A stretch of 64,000 nucleotides of DNA from Bacteroidota bacterium (GTDB lineage Bacteria > Bacteroidota > Bacteroidia > Bacteroidales > JACABE01). Location of the stretch: assembly GCA_013377005.1 (NCBI GenBank), contig JACABE010000011.1, positions 1-64,000 of the forward strand, in the 5' to 3' direction. The notes below the pieces were generated by a model. It ran no database searches. It was given only the letters and a program-made list of their open reading frames with translations, and was not told the DNA's origin. Position numbers and translations under genes: made by a program. Positions 8,840 to 16,273 of the stretch are shown here, in pieces (position 1 is the first letter of the stretch; each line of letters opens with the position of its first letter).

Positions 8840-10297
8840 TTATTTTGTTTCATCCCAAAATTTCATCAATAAATTTCTGCAAGCTAATTTACGGTATTCT
8901 TTATCAGAACGAGCATCCGAAATCGGAGTGAATTCATTGTATAATATTTCCATAGCAGTTTCTACTATTTGTTTATTCCATGTTTTACCATTCAAAAAGG
9001 CTTCTGTTTTTTTTGCTCTAAGTGTTTGAACTGCCATTCCTCCATATACAATTATAATTTCCTTCACTTTTTTATCATTGCTCAATTGCAAACGAAAACA
9101 AACACTTACGGTAGAAATATCAAGGTCTTTGCGGTTAGAAACTTTATAAGATTTTAAAATAACATTTTCAGGAATAAAAGGAATTTCAATTGCTACAATC
9201 AATTCATCTGTTTTTATAGCTGTTTTACGATAGCCGATAATAAAATCCTCAATCGGTATTTTGCGTTTTGTATCAAAACTTTGTAATTTTATTACAGCTT
9301 TACATGCAAATAAAAAAGGCAAAGTGTCGCCGATAGGAGAGGCTGATCCAATATTTCCGCCCATTGTCGCAATATTGCGAATTTGCAACGAACCAAATAC
9401 TTTAAGAATATTAAAAAGTGCCGGGAATGATTTCTCAATGCCTGATTTTAGTTTTTCTAAAGGTAATGACGAACCAATAATTACTGATTTGTCAGTAATT
9501 TCAATATTTTTTAGTTCTTCTACCTGTGATAAATCAATGATTTGAGGAATAATTTCCCCTTTCTTGGTTTGTCGTAAAGCAGTATCGGTAGCACCAGCTA
9601 TTAGAACAGCGTTAGGGTATTGTTTTTTTAGTTTCAACGCATCATTCAAGTTTTGTGGAAGCATATACAATTGCTCCGAATGATAAAGAAGTATGCTTGT
9701 ATTATCTTTCTTTATGTTTAAAAGCTGTTGCTTAATTTCTTGCTGTTTTTCACTGAAATGGTCTTTCCCTTGATGGATACAAGCGTGTTTAGCAGCTTCT
9801 ATTATAGGTTTGTAGCCTGTGCAGCGGCATAGATTTCCTGTTAAAGCGTCTTCTATTACTTCTTTTTCGGGTTTGTGATGATTTTTATACAATGCAAACA
9901 AAGACATCACAATACCCGGTGTGCAATATCCACACTGGCTGCCATTATTTTCAACCATTAACTGTTGAACAGGATGTAATTGAATTTCTTTGCCAATATG
10001 TTGCTCTAAATTTTCAATAGTAATAATTTGTTTCCCATGTATCATTGGCAAAAAAACAAGGCAGGAATCAAGTGCTTTGTATTCGAGTTCGTTGTTTGTA
10101 TTTAATTCTGCAACTACAACGGTACAGGCTCCACAATCACCTTCAGCGCAACCTTCTTTCACACCTTTGTGCGATGGCAAACATCTTAAATAATTAAGCA
10201 GGGTAGTGCTAGGACGAATATTTTCTGATTGCTGAAAATCGAGTTCAACCCATTGGTTGTCTAAAATAAAACGGATATGATGAGAAGTAGCTTTCAT
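8840..10297 (-). CDS. xdhA: Xanthine dehydrogenase, FeS/FAD small subunit
   Basis: Electron-transfer subunit of xanthine dehydrogenase (485 residues). The N-terminus has a plant-type [2Fe-2S] domain (CAEGDCGACTVVV) and then the second [2Fe-2S] domain (CGYCTPGIVMS ... CRCTGYKPI). From about residue 215 the FAD-binding domain follows, with AGATDTAL and GGNIGSASPIGDTLP. Both FeS and FAD modules sit in one chain, as in XdhA-type enzymes. Its ATG overlaps the stop codon of xdhC by four bases (ATGA), indicating translational coupling. It precedes xdhB. Confidence 0.95.
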   Translation of the reverse strand: MKATSHHIRFILDNQWVELDFQQSENIRPSTTLLNYLRCLPSHKGVKEGCAEGDCGACTVVVAELNTNNELEYKALDSCLVFLPMIHGKQIITIENLEQHIGKEIQLHPVQQLMVENNGSQCGYCTPGIVMSLFALYKNHHKPEKEVIEDALTGNLCRCTGYKPIIEAAKHACIHQGKDHFSEKQQEIKQQLLNIKKDNTSILLYHSEQLYMLPQNLNDALKLKKQYPNAVLIAGATDTALRQTKKGEIIPQIIDLSQVEELKNIEITDKSVIIGSSLPLEKLKSGIEKSFPALFNILKVFGSLQIRNIATMGGNIGSASPIGDTLPFLFACKAVIKLQSFDTKRKIPIEDFIIGYRKTAIKTDELIVAIEIPFIPENVILKSYKVSNRKDLDISTVSVCFRLQLSNDKKVKEIIIVYGGMAVQTLRAKKTEAFLNGKTWNKQIVETAMEILYNEFTPISDARSDKEYRKLACRNLLMKFWDETK

Positions 10298-11064
10298 AAT
10301 TTATTTTTAGAATTTCTAACATCAATTAATTTAGCAACAATGCTTACTGCAATTTCATTGGGAGTTTCTACTGTAATTGGAATACCGATGGGCATATCGA
10401 AACGGGCAATTTCTTCTTCGGAATATAAGCCAGATTGCAATAAATTCTTTTTTACGCCTTCTACTTTTCTTTTACTACCTATCATGCCTACATAAGCATG
10501 AGGCTTTTTACCTAATTTGAATAGTATTTGCTCATCAAATTCGTGAGAAGGTGTAACGATAACAGAGAAAGTATTTTTATCGAATACTGCTTTTTCTATA
10601 CTTTCCAGATAATCTCCTTTTATAAATTGATAATCTGCCGATTCTTCATCTGTAAAACTAATATCACGCCAGTCGAAAAAGCTGATGTTGAAATCGAGTT
10701 CTTTGGCAAATTTTGCCAAAGCTTTTCCAACATGTCCGGCTCCGAATATATATAAATTATTGGTCTGCAACAGTGGCTCAATATATACTTCCATGCTTCC
10801 ACCACAGTGCATATTCAGGTCGGCTTCGAGTTTATATAGTTTTTTAAAAGGAATATTCTGTTCTATTACCTGTAAAGCATCTGCAATTACTTGTTTTTCG
10901 ATGGCTCCACCACCCACGGTTCCTATAATTTCGGCATTGGCAAAAACTATCATTTTAGATGCTGCTTTACGAGGTGTAGAGCCTTTAGTTTCAGTAATTA
11001 CACATAAAGCTGAAGGGCGATGCTGTTTGAGTATGTTTTCTATTTCAAGATAAATATTATTCAT
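10294..11064 (-). CDS. xdhC: XdhC/CoxF-family Mo-cofactor insertion protein
   Basis: Accessory protein that binds molybdenum cofactor, promotes its sulfuration and delivers it to the large Xdh subunit. The XdhC N-terminal segment includes GSTPRKAASKM and GGGAIEKQVI. A CGGSMEVYIEP motif is followed by a Rossmann domain (FGAGHVGKALAKFA) and VGMIGSKRK. Length (256) fits the family. It is the first gene of the operon, so the operon promoter must lie in the 137 bases before the divergent arsenate-reductase-like gene. The four-base overlap with xdhA supports joint expression. No moa/moe cofactor genes are in the window. Confidence 0.93.
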   Translation of the reverse strand: MNNIYLEIENILKQHRPSALCVITETKGSTPRKAASKMIVFANAEIIGTVGGGAIEKQVIADALQVIEQNIPFKKLYKLEADLNMHCGGSMEVYIEPLLQTNNLYIFGAGHVGKALAKFAKELDFNISFFDWRDISFTDEESADYQFIKGDYLESIEKAVFDKNTFSVIVTPSHEFDEQILFKLGKKPHAYVGMIGSKRKVEGVKKNLLQSGLYSEEEIARFDMPIGIPITVETPNEIAVSIVAKLIDVRNSKNKL

Positions 11065-11140
11065 GTTATTATGTTATCAATTTGAGAGCATAAATTTACA
11101 TAAAATTATTATTTACCAATCAATACTGATAAAAAGTTTT

Positions 11141-11148
11141 TATTTTTG
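11141..11148 (+). promoter_or_regulatory. Candidate Bacteroidetes -7 element (TATTTTTG)
   Basis: TATTTTTG matches TAnnTTTG and lies 53 bases before the arsenate-reductase gene. No clear TTTG -33 element is seen at the right distance, so this is a weak call. Confidence 0.3.
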
Positions 11149-11201
11149 TTGAATAGATTCGATTTTGATAAGCTTAATCCTTTATAACAAAACAAAAAGC
11201 A

Positions 11202-11714
11202 ATGGATGCTAACAATTCTACCAATGGATTTTCTTCATGCCATATTGAAGGATTTAAGTATAAAGAACCGCTTTATGCCAGCGAAAAGAAGTTTGAACGT
11301 AAACGAATTTTGATAATATGCACAGGAAACTCTTGTCGCAGCCAGATGGCAGAAGGTTGGTTGCGTTTGTTCGATGAACGTTTGGATGTGTTTTCAGCAG
11401 GAACTCGTCCGGAAAAAGAAATAAATCATTATGCCGTAAAAGCCATGGAGGAAGTAGGTGTTGATATCAGTCTGCAATTTCCTAAATTCGTCAATCATTT
11501 TATCAAGGATGATTTTAATTATGTAATTACTGTTTGCGATAATGCCCGGCAAGTTTGTCCTGTATTTACGGGTAATGTAAAACATCATTTACACATAGGC
11601 TTTGAGGATCCTGCTGATGCCAAAGGTAGTTCTGAGGAAATTATGGAAACTTATCGTAAGGTACGCGACCAGATGCGCGATGCTTTTTATAAATTTATAC
11701 TTGAAATGGAGTAA
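11202..11714 (+). CDS. arsC: Thioredoxin-coupled arsenate reductase (ArsC, LMW-PTP fold)
   Basis: Likely reduces arsenate to arsenite in the cytosol. The phosphatase-fold P-loop C40-TGNSC-R46-S is present. The two extra redox cysteines that distinguish pI258-type arsenate reductase from plain phosphatases are visible in VCDNARQVCPVF (C112 and C119, seven apart, as C82/C89 in the archetype). GFEDPADAKG supplies the later Asp-Pro. An unusual ~35-residue N-terminal extension precedes the normal start, and no internal ATG would remove it. No arsR, arsB or acr3 gene is adjacent, so the arsenic role is inferred from the Cys pattern. Confidence 0.85.
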   Translation: MDANNSTNGFSSCHIEGFKYKEPLYASEKKFERKRILIICTGNSCRSQMAEGWLRLFDERLDVFSAGTRPEKEINHYAVKAMEEVGVDISLQFPKFVNHFIKDDFNYVITVCDNARQVCPVFTGNVKHHLHIGFEDPADAKGSSEEIMETYRKVRDQMRDAFYKFILEME

Positions 11715-11776
11715 ATAAGTAGTAAACAGCAAATAATATCATATTTTTAGTTTCGGTAATTAATATATAAAAACAA

Positions 11777-11975
11777 TAGAACGCTGATTAAACGGATACG
11801 TTCCGTAAACTCAGATTTTCACGAATTATTCAGAATGTTTTTGATTTTCATATATTAATAATCCGTTTTATCAGCGTTTCCCTGAGGGATCTGCGTCATC
11901 CGCGTTCATGAAAAATACATTAGAAAAATTAATTCTATATTTTAAATATGACAATAAATGGTTCTTAGTACTTAA
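11777..11975. repeat. Dispersed palindromic repeat, copy A
   Basis: Starts TAGAACGCTGATTAAACGGA. It contains a short hairpin (ACGGA-TACGT-TCCGT) and a long inverted pair (AACGCTGATTAAACGGAT against ATCCGTTTTATCAGCGTT), then a GATCTGCGTCATCCGCGTTC segment. Copies B (13421) and C (20576) share this body. A and B also share a ~75-base right flank, including an exact 27-base match beginning CATGAAAAATAC and a later CTTAGTACTTA. It is non-coding. The structure suggests a MITE/REP-like element, but no transposase or target duplication could be identified. Confidence 0.8.
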
Positions 11976-12096
11976 ACTATCTTGTTTTTAAATTAAACAT
12001 TCATTATTACTTTTTAATATTTGTACTGCAGAGAAAATGTGCGAATCATGTAAGTTTTTTAAATAATGATATAAGTTATAGCGGAACTATAGGATA

Positions 12097-12104
12097 TACC
12101 TTTG
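12097..12104 (+). promoter_or_regulatory. Candidate -7 element for the BON-domain gene (TACCTTTG)
   Basis: TACCTTTG fits TAnnTTTG exactly, 42 bases before the BON gene start. The -33 element is not clear. Confidence 0.4.
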
Positions 12105-12145
12105 TGTCGTTATGAAAATTTATTCATAATATAAAAAAATATATA

Positions 12146-12811
12146 ATGAAAACTAATGCAGAATTACAGATAGACGTTCAAAACGCTATCAAATGGGAAC
12201 CATTATTGAATGCAGCCGAAATTGGAGTTACAGCAAAAGACGGTGTTGTTTCTCTTACAGGTGTAGTTGATAGCTACGCTAAAAAAATGGAAGCTGAAAA
12301 TGCTGCAAGAAAAGTTATTGGTGTTAAAGCTTTGGTTGAAAAAATTGAAGTGAAATTCCCTGCTTCGTGGACAAAAACAAATCTTGAAATTGCTAATGAA
12401 GTTTTAGCCGCTTTGAAAGCAAACTGGTCGGTTCCTAACGACAAAGTAAGCGTAAAGGTTGAAGATGGTTGGGTTACCTTAGAAGGTGAACTTTCGTGGA
12501 ACTATCAGAAAGAAGCTGCAAAAACTGCTATAAATTATCTTTCCGGTGTTAAAGGCGTAACCAACAACATTAAAATTAAATCGGAAGTACACGATGCTAT
12601 TGAGCAAAAAGATGTTGAAACTGCTATCAGCAGAAATTGGACTGTTAATGACCATAATATAAAAGTAAAAGTATCGGGTACAACCGTAACTCTTAGCGGA
12701 ACTGTAAAATCATGGTATCAAAAAGAAGAAGCAGGTCGCATAGCCTGGAAAACTCCAGGTATTTGGTATGTAAATAACGATTTGGAAGTGGACTATTATT
12801 ACACGTTTTAA
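12146..12811 (+). CDS. Triple BON-domain protein (OsmY/Kbp-like)
   Basis: A 221-residue protein made of three consecutive BON domains at about residues 5-70, 78-145 and 150-218. Each repeats the pattern V-x-x-A-[I/L]-x-x-N/W..., then a VxVKVxxGxVTLxGxV strand pair (GVVSLTGVVDS, GWVTLEGELSW, TTVTLSGTVKS), then a KxxAExxAxxxxGVKxVxNxIxV helix-strand. BON domains are linked to envelope stress and osmotic shock and may bind phospholipid. There is no signal peptide, so it is probably cytosolic, as in some tandem-BON proteins. It is monocistronic, bracketed by repeat copies A and B and followed by an intrinsic terminator. Confidence 0.93.
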   Translation: MKTNAELQIDVQNAIKWEPLLNAAEIGVTAKDGVVSLTGVVDSYAKKMEAENAARKVIGVKALVEKIEVKFPASWTKTNLEIANEVLAALKANWSVPNDKVSVKVEDGWVTLEGELSWNYQKEAAKTAINYLSGVKGVTNNIKIKSEVHDAIEQKDVETAISRNWTVNDHNIKVKVSGTTVTLSGTVKSWYQKEEAGRIAWKTPGIWYVNNDLEVDYYYTF

Positions 12812-12936
12812 TTAATAGTTTGCTATAATTGAAATCATATAAATGCTAATTTGAATATTCCATCAGTTCAAAATAGTTTTTAAGCAAAGCAATACAGACT
12901 TGTTTTGCGACGCTAGAATTAGCTTTATTAAATATT

Positions 12937-12968
12937 AAAACCCAAGGCATACATAAGCTTTGGGTTTT
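12937..12968 (+). terminator. Intrinsic terminator after the BON gene
   Basis: AAAACCCAAGGC (12937-12948) pairs with GCTTTGGGTTTT (12957-12968) with one mismatch across an 8-base loop and a T-rich end. It lies 125 bases past the BON stop codon. Confidence 0.65.
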
Positions 12969-13145
12969 GATGTTTTAAAATATATGATAATAAAAGCAGG
13001 TATTTATATCTTAGCCTTGTATACCTGTTTTAGTATGGTTTGTTGGAAAGAAATAATATTCGACTACAATTATAGTAAACTGAAATAGCATTTAATTAAA
13101 ACATTACACAACGTTTCATCTTTTTTTGGATAGACCTTATCCTTA

Positions 13146-13397
13146 TATGCCGATATCAACTTCTCTAATGCCAATATTGATTTCCTGAATAGAAATATTA
13201 ATTTCTTAAATAGCGATATTAACTTCCCTAATGGAAATATTAATTTCTTAAATGCAGATATTAATATCCCTAATGCCAATATCAATTTCTTAAATGCAGA
13301 TATTAATTTATTAAATACCGTTATCGATTTCTTAAATGCAAATAACAACTTCTTAAATGTCAATAACAACTTCTTAAATGCCGATATCATTTTCTTA
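13146..13397. repeat. Exact-period tandem repeat, 12 units of 21 bp
   Basis: Twelve consecutive 21-base units (252 bases) with no insertion or deletion, built around AATGCnnATATnAATTTCTTA. Because 21 is a multiple of three, frames stay open. The plus strand reads as heptapeptides near N-A-D-I-N-F-L ending at a TAA at 13413-13415, but has no ATG and a TAG at 13131. The minus strand reads as amphipathic heptads near L-I-S-A-F-K-K with an ATG inside the first unit (13390). It may be the relic of a heptad-repeat protein or a minisatellite. Spacer-less, so it is not a CRISPR array. Confidence 0.85.
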
Positions 13398-13420
13398 AAT
13401 GCTTTGGTGAAATAAAATAT

Positions 13421-13596
13421 TAGAACACGGATAAAACGGATACGTTCCGTAAACGCGGATTTTTACGGATTTTAACAATAATCTGATTTTATCTGTGTTT
13501 CCCACAGGAATCTGCGTTATACGCGTTCATGAAAAATACATTAGAAAAATTAATGCAGTATTTTACGTATAACAATAAATGATTCTTAGTACTTAG
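13421..13596. repeat. Dispersed palindromic repeat, copy B
   Basis: Starts TAGAACACGGATAAAACGGA and shares the ACGGA-TACGT-TCCGT hairpin, the ATCTGCGTTATACGCGTTC segment and the ~75-base right flank with copy A. It is in the same orientation as A, so A and B form direct repeats around the BON gene and the 21-bp array. Confidence 0.8.
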
Positions 13597-13734
13597 CTGC
13601 TGTTTTGCAACTGAAAATTGTTAAAATAAATTTTTTAAAAAAATATTATGATGTAATAAAATTTATATTATTTTTACAAAATATTATTGTTATTCCATTC
13701 ACAATAAGAAACTAATTAATTAAAATTGTATTTT

Positions 13735-14412
13735 ATGGAAAAAGCTATTTTAAACAAACAAAGAATGTACAGCAGTACAAAAACTGTATTAAACAAATAC
13801 AGTCAGATATGGGGTAGTTCAATCCCATTCAAAACCAGTTATAATCAATTTGTTGATATCTTAGACAAAATTGAGGGAAAGGAGCACGATCAAAAGAGCT
13901 CGAAGGGTGTAACCAAAGAAAAAAAGCAGTCGCTGGATAAAATGCTTGATATTGCCCTGATAGTATGAGGTGGCGGATTGGCATATACCAATATTGTCAG
14001 TAATAAAACACTGGGCGAGGCTTTTAACTTTAGTAAAACCAGCCTGAAATCGGGCAAGGATAAAGAAATTTACGACCGTTGCAAACTGATAGCCGAAAGT
14101 GCCGATACTATTAAAGATAAATTGGTAGATTATAATGTAAGTACAGTTCAGGTAAAATTGCTGGTAGATGCGGTAAAGGATTATCATGATATAATAAATG
14201 CTCCCCGCGATACCCGAAAATCGAGCAAATCTTCGAAGGAAGAAATGATGGTTTTGCACGACGAATGCGACCGCATACTGGAAGAAGTTATTGATAAGTT
14301 GATGCTTACCTATAATGCCAGCCAGCCCGATTTTTATCTGGAGTATTTTAATGCAAGGGTTATTGGCGGATGGAAGAAAAAAAAGGATGAGGAAGAACCA
14401 CCGGTAGCTTAA
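13735..14412 (+). pseudogene. Hypothetical protein gene interrupted by an in-frame TGA
   Basis: One continuous reading frame of ~225 codons, split only by TGA at 13966-13968. Upstream lies MEKAILNKQRMYSS...LDKMLDIALIV. Downstream GGGLAYTNIVSNKTLGEAF runs on in the same frame to TAA at 14410-14412. The whole reads like a helical cytosolic protein of a kind I associate with Bacteroidota hypothetical proteins (N-terminal helical region, hydrophobic AxAYT helix, charged helices, Lys/Glu-rich tail); function unknown. The simplest reading is a nonsense mutation of a Trp, Arg or Cys codon. A start at TTG 13726 is possible, but the ATG at 13735 is better. The second half is richer in GC than its surroundings. 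A strong terminator follows. Confidence 0.7.
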
Positions 14413-14421
14413 GGGGATATT

Positions 14422-14455
14422 AAAAAAAAGCCACCTAAAAGGGTGGCTTTTTTTT
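14422..14455 (+). terminator. Strong intrinsic terminator
   Basis: A-tract plus GCCACC (14430-14435), loop, GGTGGC (14442-14447) and eight T. The flanking A/T tracts extend the pairing and make it potentially bidirectional. It sits 10 bases after the stop of the TGA-interrupted gene. Confidence 0.9.
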
Positions 14456-14575
14456 GAAAATACGGAATAAAAAAGCAGGATTATAAAAAGTAGAGTTTTA
14501 GGAGATTTTAGCGATAAAATAACTGAAAATTGAACAGACGTAAGTAAACAGTGGTTAAGGAAGATAAAATTGCCT

Positions 14576-14607
14576 TTTGATGATTTATAAAATTATTAAT
14601 ATATTTG
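14576..14607 (+). promoter_or_regulatory. Consensus Bacteroidetes promoter (TTTG-N20-TATATTTG)
   Basis: TTTG at 14576-14579 and TATATTTG at 14600-14607 are separated by exactly 20 bases, a full match to the Bacteroidetes primary sigma consensus. It would start transcription near 14614 and serve the gene at 14750. Confidence 0.65.
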
Positions 14608-14749
14608 CAAAACAAATAAATAAGAGTGACATTTGCCAGGACTATACAACCAAAATACGGATGCAAAGGATGATTTTGTCAGACATATAATAATGTTGTA
14701 CGTCATGTAAACAGAGTACCAGATAATATGTATAATTAAAAATAAGACT

Positions 14750-15433
14750 ATGGCTAAGAAAAAAGGAATATTAAAGAAAATTATCTTAGGAATTATTGGA
14801 TTAATTGTTCTTTTCATATTAATTGTGATTGGTAACTTAATGATTTTTGAGAAGACTGCATCTGCTGTTTCCAAAGGACAACCAATAGATAATTTTAACG
14901 AAAAGAATTATGCACTTTTGGTTATTGATATTCAAGAAGCAACAACAGGAGTTGTTTCAGCAAACTCATTTTATACAAGAAATTCTGATGATTTAATAAA
15001 AAATATAAACCAAATAACTGAAAGTTTTAAGAATCAAAATATTCCAGTTATTTATATACGCAGTGAAATAACAAATCCATTAATAAATTTACTGAATAAT
15101 TCATATGCCAAAGGTAGTCTTGGGGCTAAATTTGATAAACGATTAAATATAGGTTCTGGAATAGTGGTCGTTAAAAGTAGGAATGATGCGTTTATGAATT
15201 CGAATCTCGACAATATATTGTCTATAAATAAAATAAATGAATTGTATATCGTGGGTTTAGATGCTGCTCAATGCATAAATATTACGGTTGAAGCCGCACA
15301 GAACAGAAATTACAGGGTTAATCTTATAGAAGAAGCGATTTTGTCGGAATCAGCAAAAATGAAGGACAGTATGATATTGAGTTATAGGAATAGGGGTGTT
15401 AAAGTTTTAAAAATAGATAGTTTAAAACTTTAA
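14750..15433 (+). CDS. Membrane-anchored isochorismatase-family cysteine hydrolase
   Basis: Cysteine hydrolase of the isochorismatase-like superfamily. The catalytic triad can be placed: Asp60 in LLVIDIQ, Lys142 in VVKSRNDAF and Cys175 in IVGLDAAQCINIT. An N-terminal hydrophobic helix at residues ~8-30 (ILKKIILGIIGLIV) is unusual for this normally cytosolic family. It predicts a membrane anchor or uncleaved signal with the enzyme domain outside. Members hydrolyse C-N or ether bonds in compounds such as nicotinamide or isochorismate; the substrate here is unknown. It is a single gene behind a strong promoter and is followed by the attC-like palindrome. Confidence 0.88.
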   Translation: MAKKKGILKKIILGIIGLIVLFILIVIGNLMIFEKTASAVSKGQPIDNFNEKNYALLVIDIQEATTGVVSANSFYTRNSDDLIKNINQITESFKNQNIPVIYIRSEITNPLINLLNNSYAKGSLGAKFDKRLNIGSGIVVVKSRNDAFMNSNLDNILSINKINELYIVGLDAAQCINITVEAAQNRNYRVNLIEEAILSESAKMKDSMILSYRNRGVKVLKIDSLKL

Positions 15434-15459
15434 CATAAAAAACACGAACGCACAACACG

Positions 15460-15566
15460 CAATATAAAAAATTGGGGTTTAAGTGGTTATTCAAGAGTTA
15501 TGCCTCGCATCAAATGCCGAGTAGCTTGATAATGAATTGCTCCGTAATCCCCAACTTTTCATATTG
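15460..15566. repeat. Long attC-like imperfect palindrome
   Basis: The outer arms CAATATAAAAAATTGGGG (15460-15477) and CCCCAACTTTTCATATTG (15549-15566) match at 16 of 18 positions as an inverted repeat. Nested inside are TTATTCAAG/CTTGATAA (one bulge) and CTCGCAT/ATGCCGAG around a three-base loop. A CGTTAGC motif directly follows (15571-15577). A ~107-base folded single strand with bulges and a GTTAGC-type end is the architecture of an integron attC site, though GTTAGCA does not fully meet GTTRRRY. No integrase gene is in the window. Confidence 0.5.
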
Positions 15567-15618
15567 CCACCGTTAGCAGTAATTTTAGAAAAACAATTAA
15601 TCATAAAAAACAGAAATC

Positions 15619-16173
15619 ATGAAAATTAAATCATTTATCGCAATTATTGCTGTTTTGACAATTATCAGTTGTAGCAAGACAAAAACTACCGACTTTCTTT
15701 ATCTAAACTCAGAGCAGCTTAAATCATTAGGAGTTGAGTTAAAAGACAATGGACTTTTTTACAAAAACATGAATCCAAAATGGAGAGAAGACGGTGAAAG
15801 ATTTTGTTTATTAGCTTTTCATTGCACAAGTGACAATTATTTAACGACGAACCATTACACTGAGTCCGATATTGTTACTGCTGGAGAAAACAACGATACT
15901 ACTTTGGCTGAAAAATTTTACACTAAGAATGATTTTTATCCCCTTCTTATAGGTAACAAAAAAGGCAACATGAGTTTAGATAACTATACTGTCTTAAACA
16001 AAGAATTAAAACTTTTACCAATTGCTATTTGCATGAATGAAGCGAAAAATTCAAACAGAAAAGACACTGTAATTGTGTGGTTTAAGGCGACAGAATTAAT
16101 AAAAAAAGCACTACCTACTAATGTTAGACTGGAGGATTATTTAAAAGTACCAAAGGTTTTAAACAAAGAATAA
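15619..16173 (+). CDS. Lipoprotein of unknown function
   Basis: A 184-residue probable lipoprotein. The signal sequence ends in TIISC with Cys at residue 18 as the lipidation site, preceded by a hydrophobic stretch. The mature part has no motif I recognise. It contains YLNSEQLKSLGVELKDNGLF, a FCLLAFHCTSDNYL segment with two Cys, and a C-terminal DTVIVWFKATELIKKALPTN strand-helix. It sits between the attC-like palindrome and a T9SS gene, without operon partners. Its place next to the palindrome suggests mobile cassette cargo, which is inference. Confidence 0.7.
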   Translation: MKIKSFIAIIAVLTIISCSKTKTTDFLYLNSEQLKSLGVELKDNGLFYKNMNPKWREDGERFCLLAFHCTSDNYLTTNHYTESDIVTAGENNDTTLAEKFYTKNDFYPLLIGNKKGNMSLDNYTVLNKELKLLPIAICMNEAKNSNRKDTVIVWFKATELIKKALPTNVRLEDYLKVPKVLNKE

Positions 16174-16229
16174 ATTAACGTGATAAATCAAGATGTTTTT
16201 ATATTAAAAGCTGCGGAAGGTTAGTAGCC

Positions 16230-16257
16230 ATTTTAGAAAAAAATACTATTCTAAAAT
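16230..16257. repeat. 9-bp inverted repeat before the T9SS gene
   Basis: ATTTTAGAA (16230-16238) and TTCTAAAAT (16249-16257) pair exactly across a 10-base loop, 16 bases before the gene at 16274. It may be a regulator site or an mRNA leader hairpin. Confidence 0.3.
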
Positions 16258-16273
16258 TAAAACATAAGAAACA

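Larger units (their letters stand above)
11715..12145. other. Gene-free stretch with dispersed repeat copy A and the BON promoter
   Basis: No coding region is seen. Most of it (11777-11975) is copy A of the dispersed palindromic repeat listed separately. The remaining ~170 bases form the AT-rich leader and likely promoter of the BON-domain gene. Confidence 0.7.
12812..13734. other. 920-base stretch: terminator, 12 x 21-bp tandem repeat, repeat copy B
   Basis: No convincing gene. In order it holds the BON terminator, an AT-rich spacer, the exact 21-bp tandem array (13146-13397), dispersed repeat copy B (13421-13596) and a very AT-rich leader before the interrupted gene at 13735. A 106-codon minus-strand reading frame (13070-13390) covers the tandem array but probably results from its periodicity. 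Confidence 0.7.
14413..14749. other. Gene-free stretch with terminator and strong promoter
   Basis: Holds the intrinsic terminator of the preceding gene (14422-14455) and a consensus promoter (14576-14607) for the isochorismatase-like gene, giving a leader of about 135 bases. Nothing else was recognised. Confidence 0.7.

Noticed and set aside
11202-11714. Plain low-molecular-weight tyrosine phosphatase
   Set aside because: The paired Cys in VCDNARQVCPVF and the missing DPY motif fit arsenate reductase better; the true phosphatase is at 31190.
13070-13390. Minus-strand 106-codon gene across the tandem repeat
   Set aside because: The ATG lies inside a repeat unit, no ribosome or promoter signal is clear, and periodicity alone keeps several frames open. 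Described as a repeat instead.
13146-13397. CRISPR array
   Set aside because: Units are directly adjacent with no spacers, and no cas gene is present.
13966-13992. Possible selenocysteine codon with a SECIS-like stem after TGA
   Set aside because: The stem is only 5 bp, the surrounding protein is not a known selenoprotein, and no selenium genes are in the window. Kept only as a remote option.
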